Assembly: GCA_003213555.1 (NCBI GenBank)
Contig: QCMS01000003.1
Span: 33,152 to 97,151, forward strand
Reading direction: 5' to 3'
Length of the DNA: 64,000 nucleotides
Origin: Pelagibacteraceae bacterium AG-422-I02
GTDB lineage: Bacteria; Pseudomonadota; Alphaproteobacteria; Pelagibacterales; Pelagibacteraceae
The stretch's first letter is position 1, and every line of letters starts with the position of its first letter. The notes under the pieces were generated by a model that was not told the origin of the DNA, did no database searches, and saw only the letters and a program-made list of their open reading frames with translations. Position numbers and translations under genes: made by a program. Positions 30,194 through 41,129 of this stretch are shown here, one piece after another.

Positions 30194-32346
30194 TTTTTAA
30201 TTGCTTTTTTAGGTTTAGTACCTGGCATGCCCATCGTTGATCTCCCTTTTGGGTAAACCCTACTTTTCAAATTATATTGAGAAATTTTTGGATTTAAAGT
30301 TATTTCAAGCTCACTTGCTTCCAACTTTCTCATTTCATCTCTTAATTTTGCGGCTTCCTCAAACTCTAGGTTAGAAGCAGCTTCTTTCATTTTTCTATTT
30401 AATGCTTTTAGATGTTTTTTTAAGTTTCCACCTACATTTGAACCTTCGCTAATTTTTACGTAATCTTTTTCGTAAACAGACTCTAAAATATCGCTTATTT
30501 CTTTTTTGACAGACTCTGCAGTTATTCCATTTTTTTTATTATATTCTAATTGTTTATTTCTTCTTCTCTCTGTTTCCTTTATTGCTTTATCAATACTTTT
30601 TGTGACTTTATCAGCATATAAAATTACTTTACCGTCTATATTTCGAGCTGCTCTTCCAATAGTTTGTATTAAAGAAGTTTCTGATCTTAAAAAACCTTCT
30701 TTATCAGCATCTAATATTGCCACTAAAGCGCATTCAGGAATATCTAATCCTTCTCGCAATAAGTTTATACCGACAAGAATATCAAATACTCCCATTCTTA
30801 GATCTCTAATAATTTCAATTCTTTCGAGAGTATCAATATCAGAGTGCATGTATCTTACTTTAAGGCCATTTTCGTGAAGGTATTCAGTAAGATCCTCTGC
30901 CATCTTTTTAGTAAGTGTTGTGGCAAGAACTCTGTAACCTTTTTTTACAATTTCTTTTGCTTCATGCATAAGATCATCAACTTGAGTTTTGGCTGGTCTT
31001 ATTTCTACTGGTGGATCTATTAAACCTGTTGGTCTAATAATTTGGTCAATGTGCTTATTGCTAGTTTGTTTTAGTTCCCATGGACCCGGAGTTGCAGACA
31101 CGAATACAGTTTGTGTTCTCATTAAATCCCACTCTTCAAACTTTAAAGGTCTATTATCCATGCAAGATGGAAGTCTAAATCCATACTCAGCTAATGTGCT
31201 TTTCCTGGTTCGGTCTCCTTTATACATCCCATTTAATTGAGGGACAGTTACATGACTTTCATCCACGAATATAATTGCATTATCTGGAAAATACTCAAAC
31301 AAAGTAGGCGGAGGTTCTCCAGCTTTTCTTCCAGACAAAAATCTTGAATAATTTTCGATACCTGCACAAGTTCCAGTCGCTTCAATCATTTCTAAATCAA
31401 ATTTAGTTCTCTCCCTTAGTCGCTGTTCTTCTAAAAGTTTATTATTTTCTCTGTGTTTTTTTAATGTTTCAGCTAATTCAGATTTTATTTGTCTTATGGC
31501 TTGTTCGATAGTTGGTTTAGGAGTTATGTAGTGGCTATTAGCGTAAATTTTTATAATAGAGTAATCATTAGTTTTATCACCAGTAAGTGGATCAAATTCT
31601 TCGATTTTTTCTAATTTATTTAAATTAAAACTTATTCTCCAAGCTCTATCCTCCAAATGCGATGGGAAGATTTCTAAATTTTCTCCCCTTACCCTAAAAG
31701 TTCCTCTAAAAAAATTTTGATCATTTCTTTTGTACTGTAAATTTATAAAAGCTCTAATTAAATCATCTCGTTCATACTCATAATTCTTTTTTAAAGTAAT
31801 TGTCATTTTTGAGTACGCCTCAACAGAACCTAAACCATAAATGCATGATACACTCGCAACAATAATTACATCGTCTCTTTCCAACAAAGATCTTGTTGCC
31901 GAGTGTCTCATACGATCAATTTGCTCATTTATTGAAGCTTCTTTTTCTATATAAGTATCAGATCTAGGAACGTATGCTTCTGGAGTGTAGTAATCGTAAT
32001 ATGACACAAAATATTCTACAGCATTATTTGGAAAAAAACTTTTAAACTCTCCGTACAATTGAGCAGCCAAAGTTTTATTTGGCGCTAGAATTAGTGCTGG
32101 CCTATTAGCCTTTTCGATAACTTTTGCCATTGTAAAAGTTTTACCCGATCCAGTAACCCCCAAAAGTACTTGTTCTTGTTTGTTATCTTTTAAGTTTTTT
32201 AATATTTGCTTTATTGCCTCTGGCTGGTCACCGCTAGGTTGAAAATCACTTTTGATTTTAAAGTTAATACCTCCCTCTAACTTCTTAATTTTTTTTGAGT
32301 TATTAACTTCTAGATCAGCTAATTTTTCTTGATAAGTATTTTGCAT
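30175..32346 (-). CDS. uvrB: Excinuclease ABC subunit B
   Basis: [59 protein letters not shown] motif. Confidence 0.98.
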   Translation of the reverse strand: MQNTYQEKLADLEVNNSKKIKKLEGGINFKIKSDFQPSGDQPEAIKQILKNLKDNKQEQVLLGVTGSGKTFTMAKVIEKANRPALILAPNKTLAAQLYGEFKSFFPNNAVEYFVSYYDYYTPEAYVPRSDTYIEKEASINEQIDRMRHSATRSLLERDDVIIVASVSCIYGLGSVEAYSKMTITLKKNYEYERDDLIRAFINLQYKRNDQNFFRGTFRVRGENLEIFPSHLEDRAWRISFNLNKLEKIEEFDPLTGDKTNDYSIIKIYANSHYITPKPTIEQAIRQIKSELAETLKKHRENNKLLEEQRLRERTKFDLEMIEATGTCAGIENYSRFLSGRKAGEPPPTLFEYFPDNAIIFVDESHVTVPQLNGMYKGDRTRKSTLAEYGFRLPSCMDNRPLKFEEWDLMRTQTVFVSATPGPWELKQTSNKHIDQIIRPTGLIDPPVEIRPAKTQVDDLMHEAKEIVKKGYRVLATTLTKKMAEDLTEYLHENGLKVRYMHSDIDTLERIEIIRDLRMGVFDILVGINLLREGLDIPECALVAILDADKEGFLRSETSLIQTIGRAARNIDGKVILYADKVTKSIDKAIKETERRRNKQLEYNKKNGITAESVKKEISDILESVYEKDYVKISEGSNVGGNLKKHLKALNRKMKEAASNLEFEEAAKLRDEMRKLEASELEITLNPKISQYNLKSRVYPKGRSTMGMPGTKPKKAIKKWKPKK

Positions 32347-32384
32347 TTTGTGTTAATAATAAATTAATTATATTATAAATTTCA

Positions 32385-33572
32385 ATGAGCATAGTTTCCA
32401 ATAGTTTAAAACGTATAAAACCGTCGCCTACAATAGCAGTTACCTCAAAAGCTAGAGAAATGAGAGCTGCTGGAAAGGACGTTATAGGTTTAGGGGCTGG
32501 AGAGCCTGATTTTGATACTCCAGATAATATTAAAGAAGCAGCAATAGAAGCAATTAGAAAAGGCGATACAAAATATACTGCAGTGGATGGAACCCCAGCA
32601 TTAAAAAAGGCTATCCAAGCAAAATTTTCTAGAGAAAATGATTTATCATATGAGCTTGATCAAATCTCAGTTGGAACTGGTGGAAAGCAAGTTTTATATA
32701 ACGCTTTTATGGCAACCATAAACAAAGGTGACGAAGTAATTATTCCAGCTCCTTATTGGGTTTCTTATCCTGACATTGTTTTGTTAGCCGGGGGAAAACC
32801 CAAAATAATTAAATGTGATGAAAAAAATAATTTTAAATTAACACCAGAAAAATTAAAAAAGGCAGTTTCAAAGAAAACAAAGTGGATAATTATAAACTCT
32901 CCATCTAACCCTACAGGCTCTGGCTACACCAAAGATGAGATAATAGCTTTATCAAAGATTTTAATAAAATATAAAAATTTATATATTTTAAGCGATGATA
33001 TTTATGAACATATTACTTATGACGGATTTAAATTTTTTACAATTGCCCAAATTGAAAAATTAAAAAGCAGAACTTTAACCATGAATGGAGTGAGTAAATC
33101 TTATTCAATGACTGGCTGGAGGATAGGTTATGCTGCAGGCCCAAAAGAAATTATTAAAGCGATGGCTAAAATCCAATCTCAATCTACTAGTAATCCCACA
33201 TCTATAAGTCAAGCAGCTGCAGTAGAAGCTTTGAACGGAACACAAGACTTTATTTTAGAGAGATCAAATTCTTTTAAAGAAAGAAGAAATTTTGTTGTTG
33301 ATAGTTTAAATAACATAAAAGGTATAAGCTGTTTAAGTCCTGAAGGAGCTTTTTACGTTTTTCCTAATTGCAAAAAATTACTTAACAACAAAACTAAACT
33401 AAAAACTGACAAAGACTTTGTAGAAAAGTTGTTGGAAAAAGCCGAGGTAGCTGTAGTTCAAGGCTCTGCTTTTGGTTTAGAAGGTTACTTTAGAATATCT
33501 TACGCCACATCAATGGATAATTTAAAAAAAGCAATGGAAAGAATTAAATCTTTTTGTAATAGCCTTAATTAG
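32385..33572 (+). CDS. Aspartate/aromatic aminotransferase, class I
   Basis: GLGAGEPDFDTPDNI, NSPSNPTGSGY, MNGVSKSYSMTGWRIGYAAGP. Confidence 0.95.
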   Translation: MSIVSNSLKRIKPSPTIAVTSKAREMRAAGKDVIGLGAGEPDFDTPDNIKEAAIEAIRKGDTKYTAVDGTPALKKAIQAKFSRENDLSYELDQISVGTGGKQVLYNAFMATINKGDEVIIPAPYWVSYPDIVLLAGGKPKIIKCDEKNNFKLTPEKLKKAVSKKTKWIIINSPSNPTGSGYTKDEIIALSKILIKYKNLYILSDDIYEHITYDGFKFFTIAQIEKLKSRTLTMNGVSKSYSMTGWRIGYAAGPKEIIKAMAKIQSQSTSNPTSISQAAAVEALNGTQDFILERSNSFKERRNFVVDSLNNIKGISCLSPEGAFYVFPNCKKLLNNKTKLKTDKDFVEKLLEKAEVAVVQGSAFGLEGYFRISYATSMDNLKKAMERIKSFCNSLN

Positions 33573-34515
33573 ACTCAGATAAATATTTTTCAGCCTCAAG
33601 TGCAGACATACAGCCCATACCAGCAGCTGTAACAGCTTGTCTGAAAATTTTGTCTTTTACATCACCCGCCGCAAATACTCCTGGAATATTTGTAGCCGTT
33701 GAATCCGGTTGAGTTATAAGGTATCCTTCTTTATCCATTTTTAATTGATCTTTGAATAAAGATGTTGCTGGATCATGACCTATTGCAATAAATAAACCGT
33801 CAACTTTAAGATCTTTAACTTTATTATCTTTAACATTTTTAATTTTTAATGCATTCACAGTTTTAGGCTCTTTTGTACCTAATACGTCTTCAACAACACT
33901 GTCCCAAATAATTTCTATTTTTTTATTTGCTTTTAATTTTGCTTGAAGCATTTTTTCTGCTCTTAATTCATTTCTTCTATGAATTAGGTAAACTTTTGAA
34001 GCAAACTTAGTTAGAAACATTGCTTCTTCCACAGCTGCGTTTCCTCCGCCAACTACAGCTACCTCTTTTTCTTTGAAGAAAAATCCGTCGCACGTAGCGC
34101 AAGCTGAAACTCCGAAACCTCTGAATTCTTGCTCAGACTTCAAATTTAACCATCTAGCTTGTGCGCCTGTTGAAATTATGAAACTATCTGCAGTATAAAT
34201 TTGTCCGCTATCACCAGTTGCTGTAAAAGGTTTTTTCGTTAAATCAACTTTACTTATGTGATCTTGTATCATTTCTGTTCCAACAGCTTCCGCTTGGCCT
34301 TTCATTTCGTCCATCAGCCACGGTCCCTGAATCACTTTTGCATACCCAGGGTAATTCTCAACATCAGTTGTGGTAGTCAATTGCCCTCCAGGTTGAGAAC
34401 CATGAACAAGTATTGGTTTAAGCATGGCTCTGGCCGCGTAAATAGCCGCTGTATAACCAGCAGGACCAGATCCAAGAATTAACACTTTTGTATGTTTTGG
34501 TGATTTATTATTCAT
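33565..34515 (-). CDS. trxB: Thioredoxin reductase
   Basis: LILGSGPAGYTAAIYAARA, ACATCDGFF CxxC, VVGGGNAAVEEA, GVFAAGDV; ATG at 34515. Confidence 0.97.
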   Translation of the reverse strand: MNNKSPKHTKVLILGSGPAGYTAAIYAARAMLKPILVHGSQPGGQLTTTTDVENYPGYAKVIQGPWLMDEMKGQAEAVGTEMIQDHISKVDLTKKPFTATGDSGQIYTADSFIISTGAQARWLNLKSEQEFRGFGVSACATCDGFFFKEKEVAVVGGGNAAVEEAMFLTKFASKVYLIHRRNELRAEKMLQAKLKANKKIEIIWDSVVEDVLGTKEPKTVNALKIKNVKDNKVKDLKVDGLFIAIGHDPATSLFKDQLKMDKEGYLITQPDSTATNIPGVFAAGDVKDKIFRQAVTAAGMGCMSALEAEKYLSESN

Positions 34516-34538
34516 TATGTAAAGGTATATAATAACTA

Positions 34539-35492
34539 ATGTTAGAATTAAAAGCACTTCTTTTAACGCAAGGTATGCACGGTATGGTTAGTCAGGTAGA
34601 GGGATTAGCTAAAGCTTTAGGCCTAAGTTATAAACACCAAAAAATTGAATTAAAATCTTTTTGGAATATGATACCGCCAAAAATCAGTCCGATCTCAGAA
34701 AATTTGGTAAAAAATAAATTCGTATGTGATTGTAAAATCATTATATCGTGTGGAAGAAAAAGTGTAATACCATCAATAGCATTAAAAAAAAGACTCGGAA
34801 ATGAAATTTTTAATATCCATATCCAAGATCCAAAAATATCGTTCAAACATTTTGATCTTATAGTGAGCCCGGAGCACGACAATCTAAAAGGTGAAAACAT
34901 AATTAATACTACTGGAGCTATTCATTATTTAACCAAAAAAGAAATCATGGATAACTCTCAATATTTAGCAATTGAAAAGGATAAGAGAAGGGAACTAGTT
35001 GCCTTTATTATTGGTGGACCAAATAAATATTACAAATATTCTGAAAAACAAATTCATGAACTTTTCAACAAAGTAAAAACCTTGTTCACCCCAGATAAAT
35101 TTAAGATAATTGTCATTCCTTCTTATCGAACACCTGAAAATATTTTAAAAATAGCATTTAACACTTTTAATGTTGATCATCATGTTGTAAAAACAATAGA
35201 TAAAAAAGCTTATCTTTCTGCATTAGCAATTTCTAATTATATTGTTGTTACATGCGACTCTACGTCAATGATTTCAGAGGCAGCTATCACTGGAAAACCA
35301 GTTTACATTGCAATGATGAAGTCCTTCAAACCAACAGGAAGGTTTAAAAAATTTTATTCACAATTAAGTAATTTAGGTATAACAAGAGAACTAGGAAATA
35401 GTGTTGAAAGTTGGGGTTACAATAAATTAAACGAAGTAGGTAGAATAGCACCAATTATAAAAGCAAGTATGAAAAAAAATGGAATTATTTAA
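34539..35492 (+). CDS. ELM1/DUF1022 family protein
   Basis: MHGMVSQVEGLAKALGL, IISCGRKSVIPSIAL, IQDPK, FDLIVSPEHD, VTCDSTSMISEAAITGKPVYIA. Confidence 0.82.
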   Translation: MLELKALLLTQGMHGMVSQVEGLAKALGLSYKHQKIELKSFWNMIPPKISPISENLVKNKFVCDCKIIISCGRKSVIPSIALKKRLGNEIFNIHIQDPKISFKHFDLIVSPEHDNLKGENIINTTGAIHYLTKKEIMDNSQYLAIEKDKRRELVAFIIGGPNKYYKYSEKQIHELFNKVKTLFTPDKFKIIVIPSYRTPENILKIAFNTFNVDHHVVKTIDKKAYLSALAISNYIVVTCDSTSMISEAAITGKPVYIAMMKSFKPTGRFKKFYSQLSNLGITRELGNSVESWGYNKLNEVGRIAPIIKASMKKNGII

Positions 35493-36144
35493 GTCACTAG
35501 AAACAAGAACTAAAATATTTAGTGTTCCTTTCAAACACTTTGAAATCAATGAACCATTGACACAAAGTGCAATTGATGAAATTTCTAATGCTGAAATAGC
35601 TGACCCTAGAAAACAAAATTTAAATTATGACGGAACAAGAGCACTTGACGGTGGAGAGGGAGCTTTCAGAGCAGGAATTAAAGATGGCGGTAAGGCAAAA
35701 AAACTTAGATGTTATGTTACTAAAGAAAACTCTAATCAATTTCCTAATTTAAAAAAGTTTATTGAAGAATTGAGATCGCCAAAAGTTTACAAAAAAATTG
35801 GATCATTAATTGGAAAAGATTTAAGAAATTCATATGTGAGACTAGAGGTAATTTGTGACCGAGAAGGTTTTTGGCTGAAACCTCACTGTGATATTGAGGA
35901 AAAATTAATGTCTTCAATAGTATTTATTAATCTACATAACGAGTCTGAAAATCTAGGAACAGATTTTTATGATGCGAAACTAAATAAAGTCAAAACAGTT
36001 CCTTACAAGCATAATTATGGATACTTTTTTACTAGTGGGCCAAATACTTGGCATGGTATGGAAAAAAAAGAGATTAAAAAAGAGAGAAGGTGCATTCAAA
36101 TAAACTACGTAACTTTTGAAACTGATTGGAAAGTAAAAAGTTAA
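35479..36144 (+). CDS. 2OG-Fe(II) oxygenase-like protein
   Basis: 221 aa; [20 protein letters not shown]...LGTDFYD and [27 protein letters not shown] (HxD...H pattern). Confidence 0.7.
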   Translation: MELFKSLETRTKIFSVPFKHFEINEPLTQSAIDEISNAEIADPRKQNLNYDGTRALDGGEGAFRAGIKDGGKAKKLRCYVTKENSNQFPNLKKFIEELRSPKVYKKIGSLIGKDLRNSYVRLEVICDREGFWLKPHCDIEEKLMSSIVFINLHNESENLGTDFYDAKLNKVKTVPYKHNYGYFFTSGPNTWHGMEKKEIKKERRCIQINYVTFETDWKVKS

Positions 36145-39100
36145 ATATCTTGCAAAGAAGTTACACTGATATCTCTTAGTTTTAGAGATTTTATACCTTC
36201 CAAACAAACCTTCGCCGTAGACATATTAGTGCAATATGGAACCTTATTAGCAAGAGTAGCTCTTCTCAAAGCCACTGCATCACTTAATTGCGTTTCACTA
36301 TTTTCACCTCCAGTATTAATCACTAAAGCTATCTTTTTGTCATTAAGAACATCAACAATATGAGGAGAGCCTTGATTAACTTTATTTATTTTTTTACAAT
36401 CAATTCCATGTTGATTTATATAATCAGCAGTTCCACCAGTCCCGCAAAGTTTAAAATTCAACTTAATTAATTGTTTTGCTAATTCTACTCCCTCTTTTTT
36501 GTGACTATTTTTTAAAGAGATAAAAGCTAAGCCTTTTTTAGGAAGAGAGTTGGAGGCTGCGATTTGACTCTTTGCAAAAGCCATCCCAAAATTTTTATCA
36601 AAACCCATTACCTCACCTGTAGACTTCATTTCTGGACCAAGTAAAAGATCACTGTTTGGAAATTTATTGAACGGAAACACTGCTTCTTTAACTGCAAACA
36701 TGTCTTTCGTTTTACTTTTTAAGTTAAACTTAGTTAATTTTTCACCAGCCATTACTCTCGAGGCTATCTTAGCAAGTGGTAAATTTTTTGCTTTTGAAAC
36801 AAACGGAACAGTTCTACTAGCCCTTGGGTTTACCTCTATTACATATATTTTGTCATTTTTAATTGCGTATTGAACATTCATGAAACCTTTGACTTCGAGA
36901 GCTAGAGCTAATTTTTTTGTTTGATTTTCAATTTCTTTTATTAAAAAGGATTTAATTGATACTGGCGGTAGACTACATGCAGAATCTCCAGAGTGAATCC
37001 CAGCTTCCTCTATATGTTGCATAATACCAGCGACGAAAACATTTTTGCCATCCGAAATTGCGTCCACATCAACTTCCATTGCATTATCAATGAACTTATC
37101 AATTAAGATCGGATTTTTTTCAGCAACTTTAAATGCCTCTTTTACAAAGTTTTTAAGCTGACTTTTTTCATGAACTATTTCCATAGCTCTGCCGCCTAGT
37201 ACATACGAAGGCCTTACCATTAAAGGCAAACCTATTTTATCGGCTATTTTAATTGCTTGAGGGAAAGTTTTTGCAATACCGCTTTCAGCTTGATTTAATT
37301 TCAATTTATTTAAAAGATTTCTAAATCTATCCCTATCTTCAGCGAGATCAATCGACGTGTATTGTGTTCCTAAAATTGGAAGTTTATTTTCGTGCAAAAA
37401 TTTCGCAAGCTTAATAGGAGTTTGACCACCGAATTGAGTAATTACACCTTTTACGTTACCTTTTGATTTCTCCTTTTTTATAATGTTGAAAACGTATTCA
37501 TCCGTTAAAGGTTCAAAATATAACCTATCACTTGTATCGTAATCGGTTGATACAGTTTCTGGATTACAATTAACCATAATTGTTTCGTATTTAGCCTCTT
37601 TAAGAGCAAAACTAGCTTGGCAACAGCAATAATCAAATTCGATACCTTGACCTATTCTGTTTGGACCTCCGCCAAGTATTATAATTTTATTTCTACTAGA
37701 AGGATCAGACTCGCATTCTGTATAAGAAGAGAAATTTCTTTGATAAGAAGAGTACATGTATGGAGTAAAAGATTTAAATTCTGCAGCACAAGTATCTACT
37801 TTTTTATAAACTGGTAAAACTTTTAATGCAGTTCTTTTCTTTCTAATTAATGACTCTGAGGTATTTGTGAGTTCAGATAATTTTTTATCAGAAAATCCTA
37901 TTGATTTTATATAATTGAATTCATTGAAAGTTTTTGGAAGACCTTTCCTCTTTATTTTGATTTCATTATCTATGATTTCTTTAATTTGGCTTATAAACCA
38001 AGGGTCTATTTTTGATAATTTATGTATTTTATTTAAATTGATTTTTTTTCTAATAGCTTCTGCAACGATTAAAATTTTATTGGGAATATTTTCCTTAAGT
38101 TTCTTTTCTATTTTTTTTTTATTAAGATCAAATATTTGGTCTAAACCTGAGAAACCTGTCTCTAAGGAAACTAAAGCTTTTTGCAAGGATTCTTTAAAGT
38201 TTCTGCCTATTGCCATAGCTTCACCTACAGACTTCATTGACGTACCTAAAACTGCGGCAGAAGTAGAAAATTTTTCAAAGGTAAATCTTGGAATTTTTGT
38301 CACTACATAATCTATTGTAGGTTCAAAAGAGGCAGGGGTTACTTTTGTAATTTCATTTTTTAATTCATCTAAAGTGTACCCAACTGCTAGCTTTGCAGCT
38401 ACTTTTGCTATTGGAAACCCAGTTGCTTTAGAAGCTAAAGCAGATGACCTTGAAACTCTTGGGTTCATCTCAATAATTACCATTCTTCCATTTTTTGGAT
38501 TGATCGCAAATTGAACATTAGATCCTCCCGTTTCTACTCCAATTTTTCTAAGGCAAGCTATAGAAGCATTTCTCATAACTTGATACTCTTTGTCAGTTAA
38601 AGTAAGTGCAGGTGCAATAGTAACCGAGTCCCCAGTATGTATACCCATAGGGTCTACATTTTCTATTGAACAGATAATAATACAGTTATCATTTTTATCT
38701 CTTACTACTTCCATCTCAAATTCTTTCCATCCTTCTAGACACTCCTCTACTAAAACTTGATTAACAGGTGACTCATACAGTCCATTCTTTATTATCTTAA
38801 AAAACTCTTTTTTATTTTTAGCAATACCACCGCCTAACCCACCTAAAGTGAATGCTGGTCTAATTATTGCAGGTAATCCAATTTGCTTTAATGCTTTGGT
38901 GGACTGATTAAATTTATTTACAATTTTTGACTTAGGAAGATCTAAACCAATCTCGATCATGTTTTTTCTAAACTTTTTTCTATCTTCAGCATTAGATATT
39001 GCTTTTGAATTAGCACCAATAAGTTCAATTTTATATTTTTTAAGAATTCCTTTTTTTTCAGCCTCCATTGCTAAATTTAAAGCTGTTTGACCTCCCATGG

Positions 39101-39365
39101 TCGGTAAAATTGCGTCAGGTTTTTCTTTTATAAGAATTTTTTCAAGCACTTCTATTGTAATGGGCTCGATATACGTTTTGTCTGCAACATTTGGATCAGT
39201 CATTATTGTTGCTGGATTAGAATTAATTAAAATTACTTTGAACCCCTCATCTTTTAGCGCTTTACATGCTTGTGTTCCCGAGTAATCAAATTCACAAGCT
39301 TGACCAATAATAATAGGACCTGCGCCTACAACTAAAATTTTCTTAATATCTTTTCTTTTTGGCAT
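36141..39365 (-). CDS. carB: Carbamoyl phosphate synthase large subunit
   Basis: 1074 aa, [38 protein letters not shown], duplicated ATP-grasp. Confidence 0.98.
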   Translation of the reverse strand: MPKRKDIKKILVVGAGPIIIGQACEFDYSGTQACKALKDEGFKVILINSNPATIMTDPNVADKTYIEPITIEVLEKILIKEKPDAILPTMGGQTALNLAMEAEKKGILKKYKIELIGANSKAISNAEDRKKFRKNMIEIGLDLPKSKIVNKFNQSTKALKQIGLPAIIRPAFTLGGLGGGIAKNKKEFFKIIKNGLYESPVNQVLVEECLEGWKEFEMEVVRDKNDNCIIICSIENVDPMGIHTGDSVTIAPALTLTDKEYQVMRNASIACLRKIGVETGGSNVQFAINPKNGRMVIIEMNPRVSRSSALASKATGFPIAKVAAKLAVGYTLDELKNEITKVTPASFEPTIDYVVTKIPRFTFEKFSTSAAVLGTSMKSVGEAMAIGRNFKESLQKALVSLETGFSGLDQIFDLNKKKIEKKLKENIPNKILIVAEAIRKKINLNKIHKLSKIDPWFISQIKEIIDNEIKIKRKGLPKTFNEFNYIKSIGFSDKKLSELTNTSESLIRKKRTALKVLPVYKKVDTCAAEFKSFTPYMYSSYQRNFSSYTECESDPSSRNKIIILGGGPNRIGQGIEFDYCCCQASFALKEAKYETIMVNCNPETVSTDYDTSDRLYFEPLTDEYVFNIIKKEKSKGNVKGVITQFGGQTPIKLAKFLHENKLPILGTQYTSIDLAEDRDRFRNLLNKLKLNQAESGIAKTFPQAIKIADKIGLPLMVRPSYVLGGRAMEIVHEKSQLKNFVKEAFKVAEKNPILIDKFIDNAMEVDVDAISDGKNVFVAGIMQHIEEAGIHSGDSACSLPPVSIKSFLIKEIENQTKKLALALEVKGFMNVQYAIKNDKIYVIEVNPRASRTVPFVSKAKNLPLAKIASRVMAGEKLTKFNLKSKTKDMFAVKEAVFPFNKFPNSDLLLGPEMKSTGEVMGFDKNFGMAFAKSQIAASNSLPKKGLAFISLKNSHKKEGVELAKQLIKLNFKLCGTGGTADYINQHGIDCKKINKVNQGSPHIVDVLNDKKIALVINTGGENSETQLSDAVALRRATLANKVPYCTNMSTAKVCLEGIKSLKLRDISVTSLQDI

Positions 39366-40551
39366 TTTTTTTCATACTTTCTATAAATTCTTTAAATAAA
39401 TAAACGCTATCTTGTGGACCAGGATTAGACTCCGGGTGATACTGCACAGAATAAACGGGTTTGTTTTTCAATTTTATTCCCTCAACACTATTATCAAAAA
39501 GAGATTGATGAGTAATTTGTATATTTTTTTTTAAACTGCTTTTTATAACTTCAAATCCATGATTTTGACTTGTAATTTCTACATTCCCATTAATTAAATT
39601 TTTTACTGGATGATTTGCACCTCTATGGCCTAAAGTCATTTTTTTTGTTTTTGCGCCTAAAGCTAAAGCAAGGATTTGATGGCCAAGACAGATACCAAAT
39701 ATGGGTAAATTTTTTTTAATTAATTCTTTTACTATAGGTATCGCGTATTTGCCTGTGGCAGCTGGATCACCTGGTCCGTTGGATAAAAAAACCCCGTTTG
39801 GTTTTAATTTAATTATATCTGTTGCTAATGTTTTGCAAGAAACTACTGTTACTCTACAATTAAAGTCTGAAAAATATCTTAAAATATTTTTTTTAACTCC
39901 ATAATCTATTGTGACAACATGAAATTTTTTTTTATTATTTTTAACGAAACCTGTTTCTTTTTTCCATGTTTTTAAACCTCTCCAAGTGTAGATCTTTTTT
40001 GTTGAGACTTTTTGAGCTAAATCTAAATTTTTCAGGCCACTCCATTTTTGTGTTTGTCTAAGAAGTTTTTTTATATTTATTTTTTTCTTCTTCGAGTAGG
40101 ATATGGTTCCTTTGGGAGCTCCTTTATCTCTTATAAAATTTGTGAGATTTCTTGTGTCGACTCCAGTAATACCTACAATTTTATTTTTTTTTAACCACTC
40201 ATCTAAGTGCTTGAGCGCCCTGTAGTTTGAAGGACTTGTAATTTCAGAGTTTATAATGACTCCCTTAGTCCAAATTTTATCAGACTCATGATCCTCTTGA
40301 TTAGTGCCTACATTACCAACGTGAGGAAATGTAAAATTTATAATTTGGTCTGCGTAAGAGGGGTCTGATATTATTTCTTGATAACCAGTTATTGATGTAT
40401 TGAAACACACTTCGCCAGTAGCTTCACCAGGATAACCTAAACCAATACCTTTAAAAAATTTTCCGTTTTGTAGAACTAAAATAGCGTTGGAATCGATCTT
40501 ATTAAGATTTTTATTTGAGTATATATTTTGAATAAAAGGTTTCAAATACAA
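39343..40551 (-). CDS. carA: Carbamoyl phosphate synthase small subunit
   Basis: [49 protein letters not shown]; start appears to be TTG. Confidence 0.95.
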   Translation of the reverse strand: MYLKPFIQNIYSNKNLNKIDSNAILVLQNGKFFKGIGLGYPGEATGEVCFNTSITGYQEIISDPSYADQIINFTFPHVGNVGTNQEDHESDKIWTKGVIINSEITSPSNYRALKHLDEWLKKNKIVGITGVDTRNLTNFIRDKGAPKGTISYSKKKKINIKKLLRQTQKWSGLKNLDLAQKVSTKKIYTWRGLKTWKKETGFVKNNKKKFHVVTIDYGVKKNILRYFSDFNCRVTVVSCKTLATDIIKLKPNGVFLSNGPGDPAATGKYAIPIVKELIKKNLPIFGICLGHQILALALGAKTKKMTLGHRGANHPVKNLINGNVEITSQNHGFEVIKSSLKKNIQITHQSLFDNSVEGIKLKNKPVYSVQYHPESNPGPQDSVYLFKEFIESMKKNAKKKRY

Positions 40552-40673
40552 CTCATGAGTTAAAGTAAAAAACTTATAAACATGATTTTGCGCAACATAT
40601 GAAATAGTAATAAAATCGTCAAGAAAGTTCTTTTTATTTTGGATAAGAATTGTGATTAAAATAATTTTTAAAC

Positions 40674-41129
40674 ATGTCTTTAAAAAAGCAAATTGAACAA
40701 AAACTTAACGAAGCACTCAAGGCAAAGGACAAGAACATTTATCCAACCCTTAGGTTAGTAGTATCAGCCATAAAAGACGCTGAAATAGCAAGCCGAACCA
40801 AAGATCAAAAGGAAATATCCGATAGCGATTTGACTGCTATTTTAAAAAAAATGATTAAACAGAGAAATGAGTCGTGTGAGGTCTATAAAAAGGCTGGACG
40901 GAATGAACTTTTAGAAAATGAAACTAAAGAGATAGAGGTGATAAGTGCTTTTTTACCAAAACAACTTAGTGAAGAAGAGACAAAAAAAATATGTGAGGAA
41001 GCTATAAAATCTTCTGGTGCATCTTCTATGAAAGATATGGGAAAAGTTATGGGAGTTTTGAAAGCAAAACATGCAGACACTCTTGATTTTTCAAAAGTAA
41101 GCTCAATCATAAAAACACTTTTGAACTAA
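40674..41129 (+). CDS. GatB/YqeY domain protein
   Basis: 151 aa, LRLVVSAIKDAEIASR, MIKQRNESCEVYKKAGR, YqeY-like C-terminus MKDMGKVMGVLKAK. Confidence 0.93.
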   Translation: MSLKKQIEQKLNEALKAKDKNIYPTLRLVVSAIKDAEIASRTKDQKEISDSDLTAILKKMIKQRNESCEVYKKAGRNELLENETKEIEVISAFLPKQLSEEETKKICEEAIKSSGASSMKDMGKVMGVLKAKHADTLDFSKVSSIIKTLLN

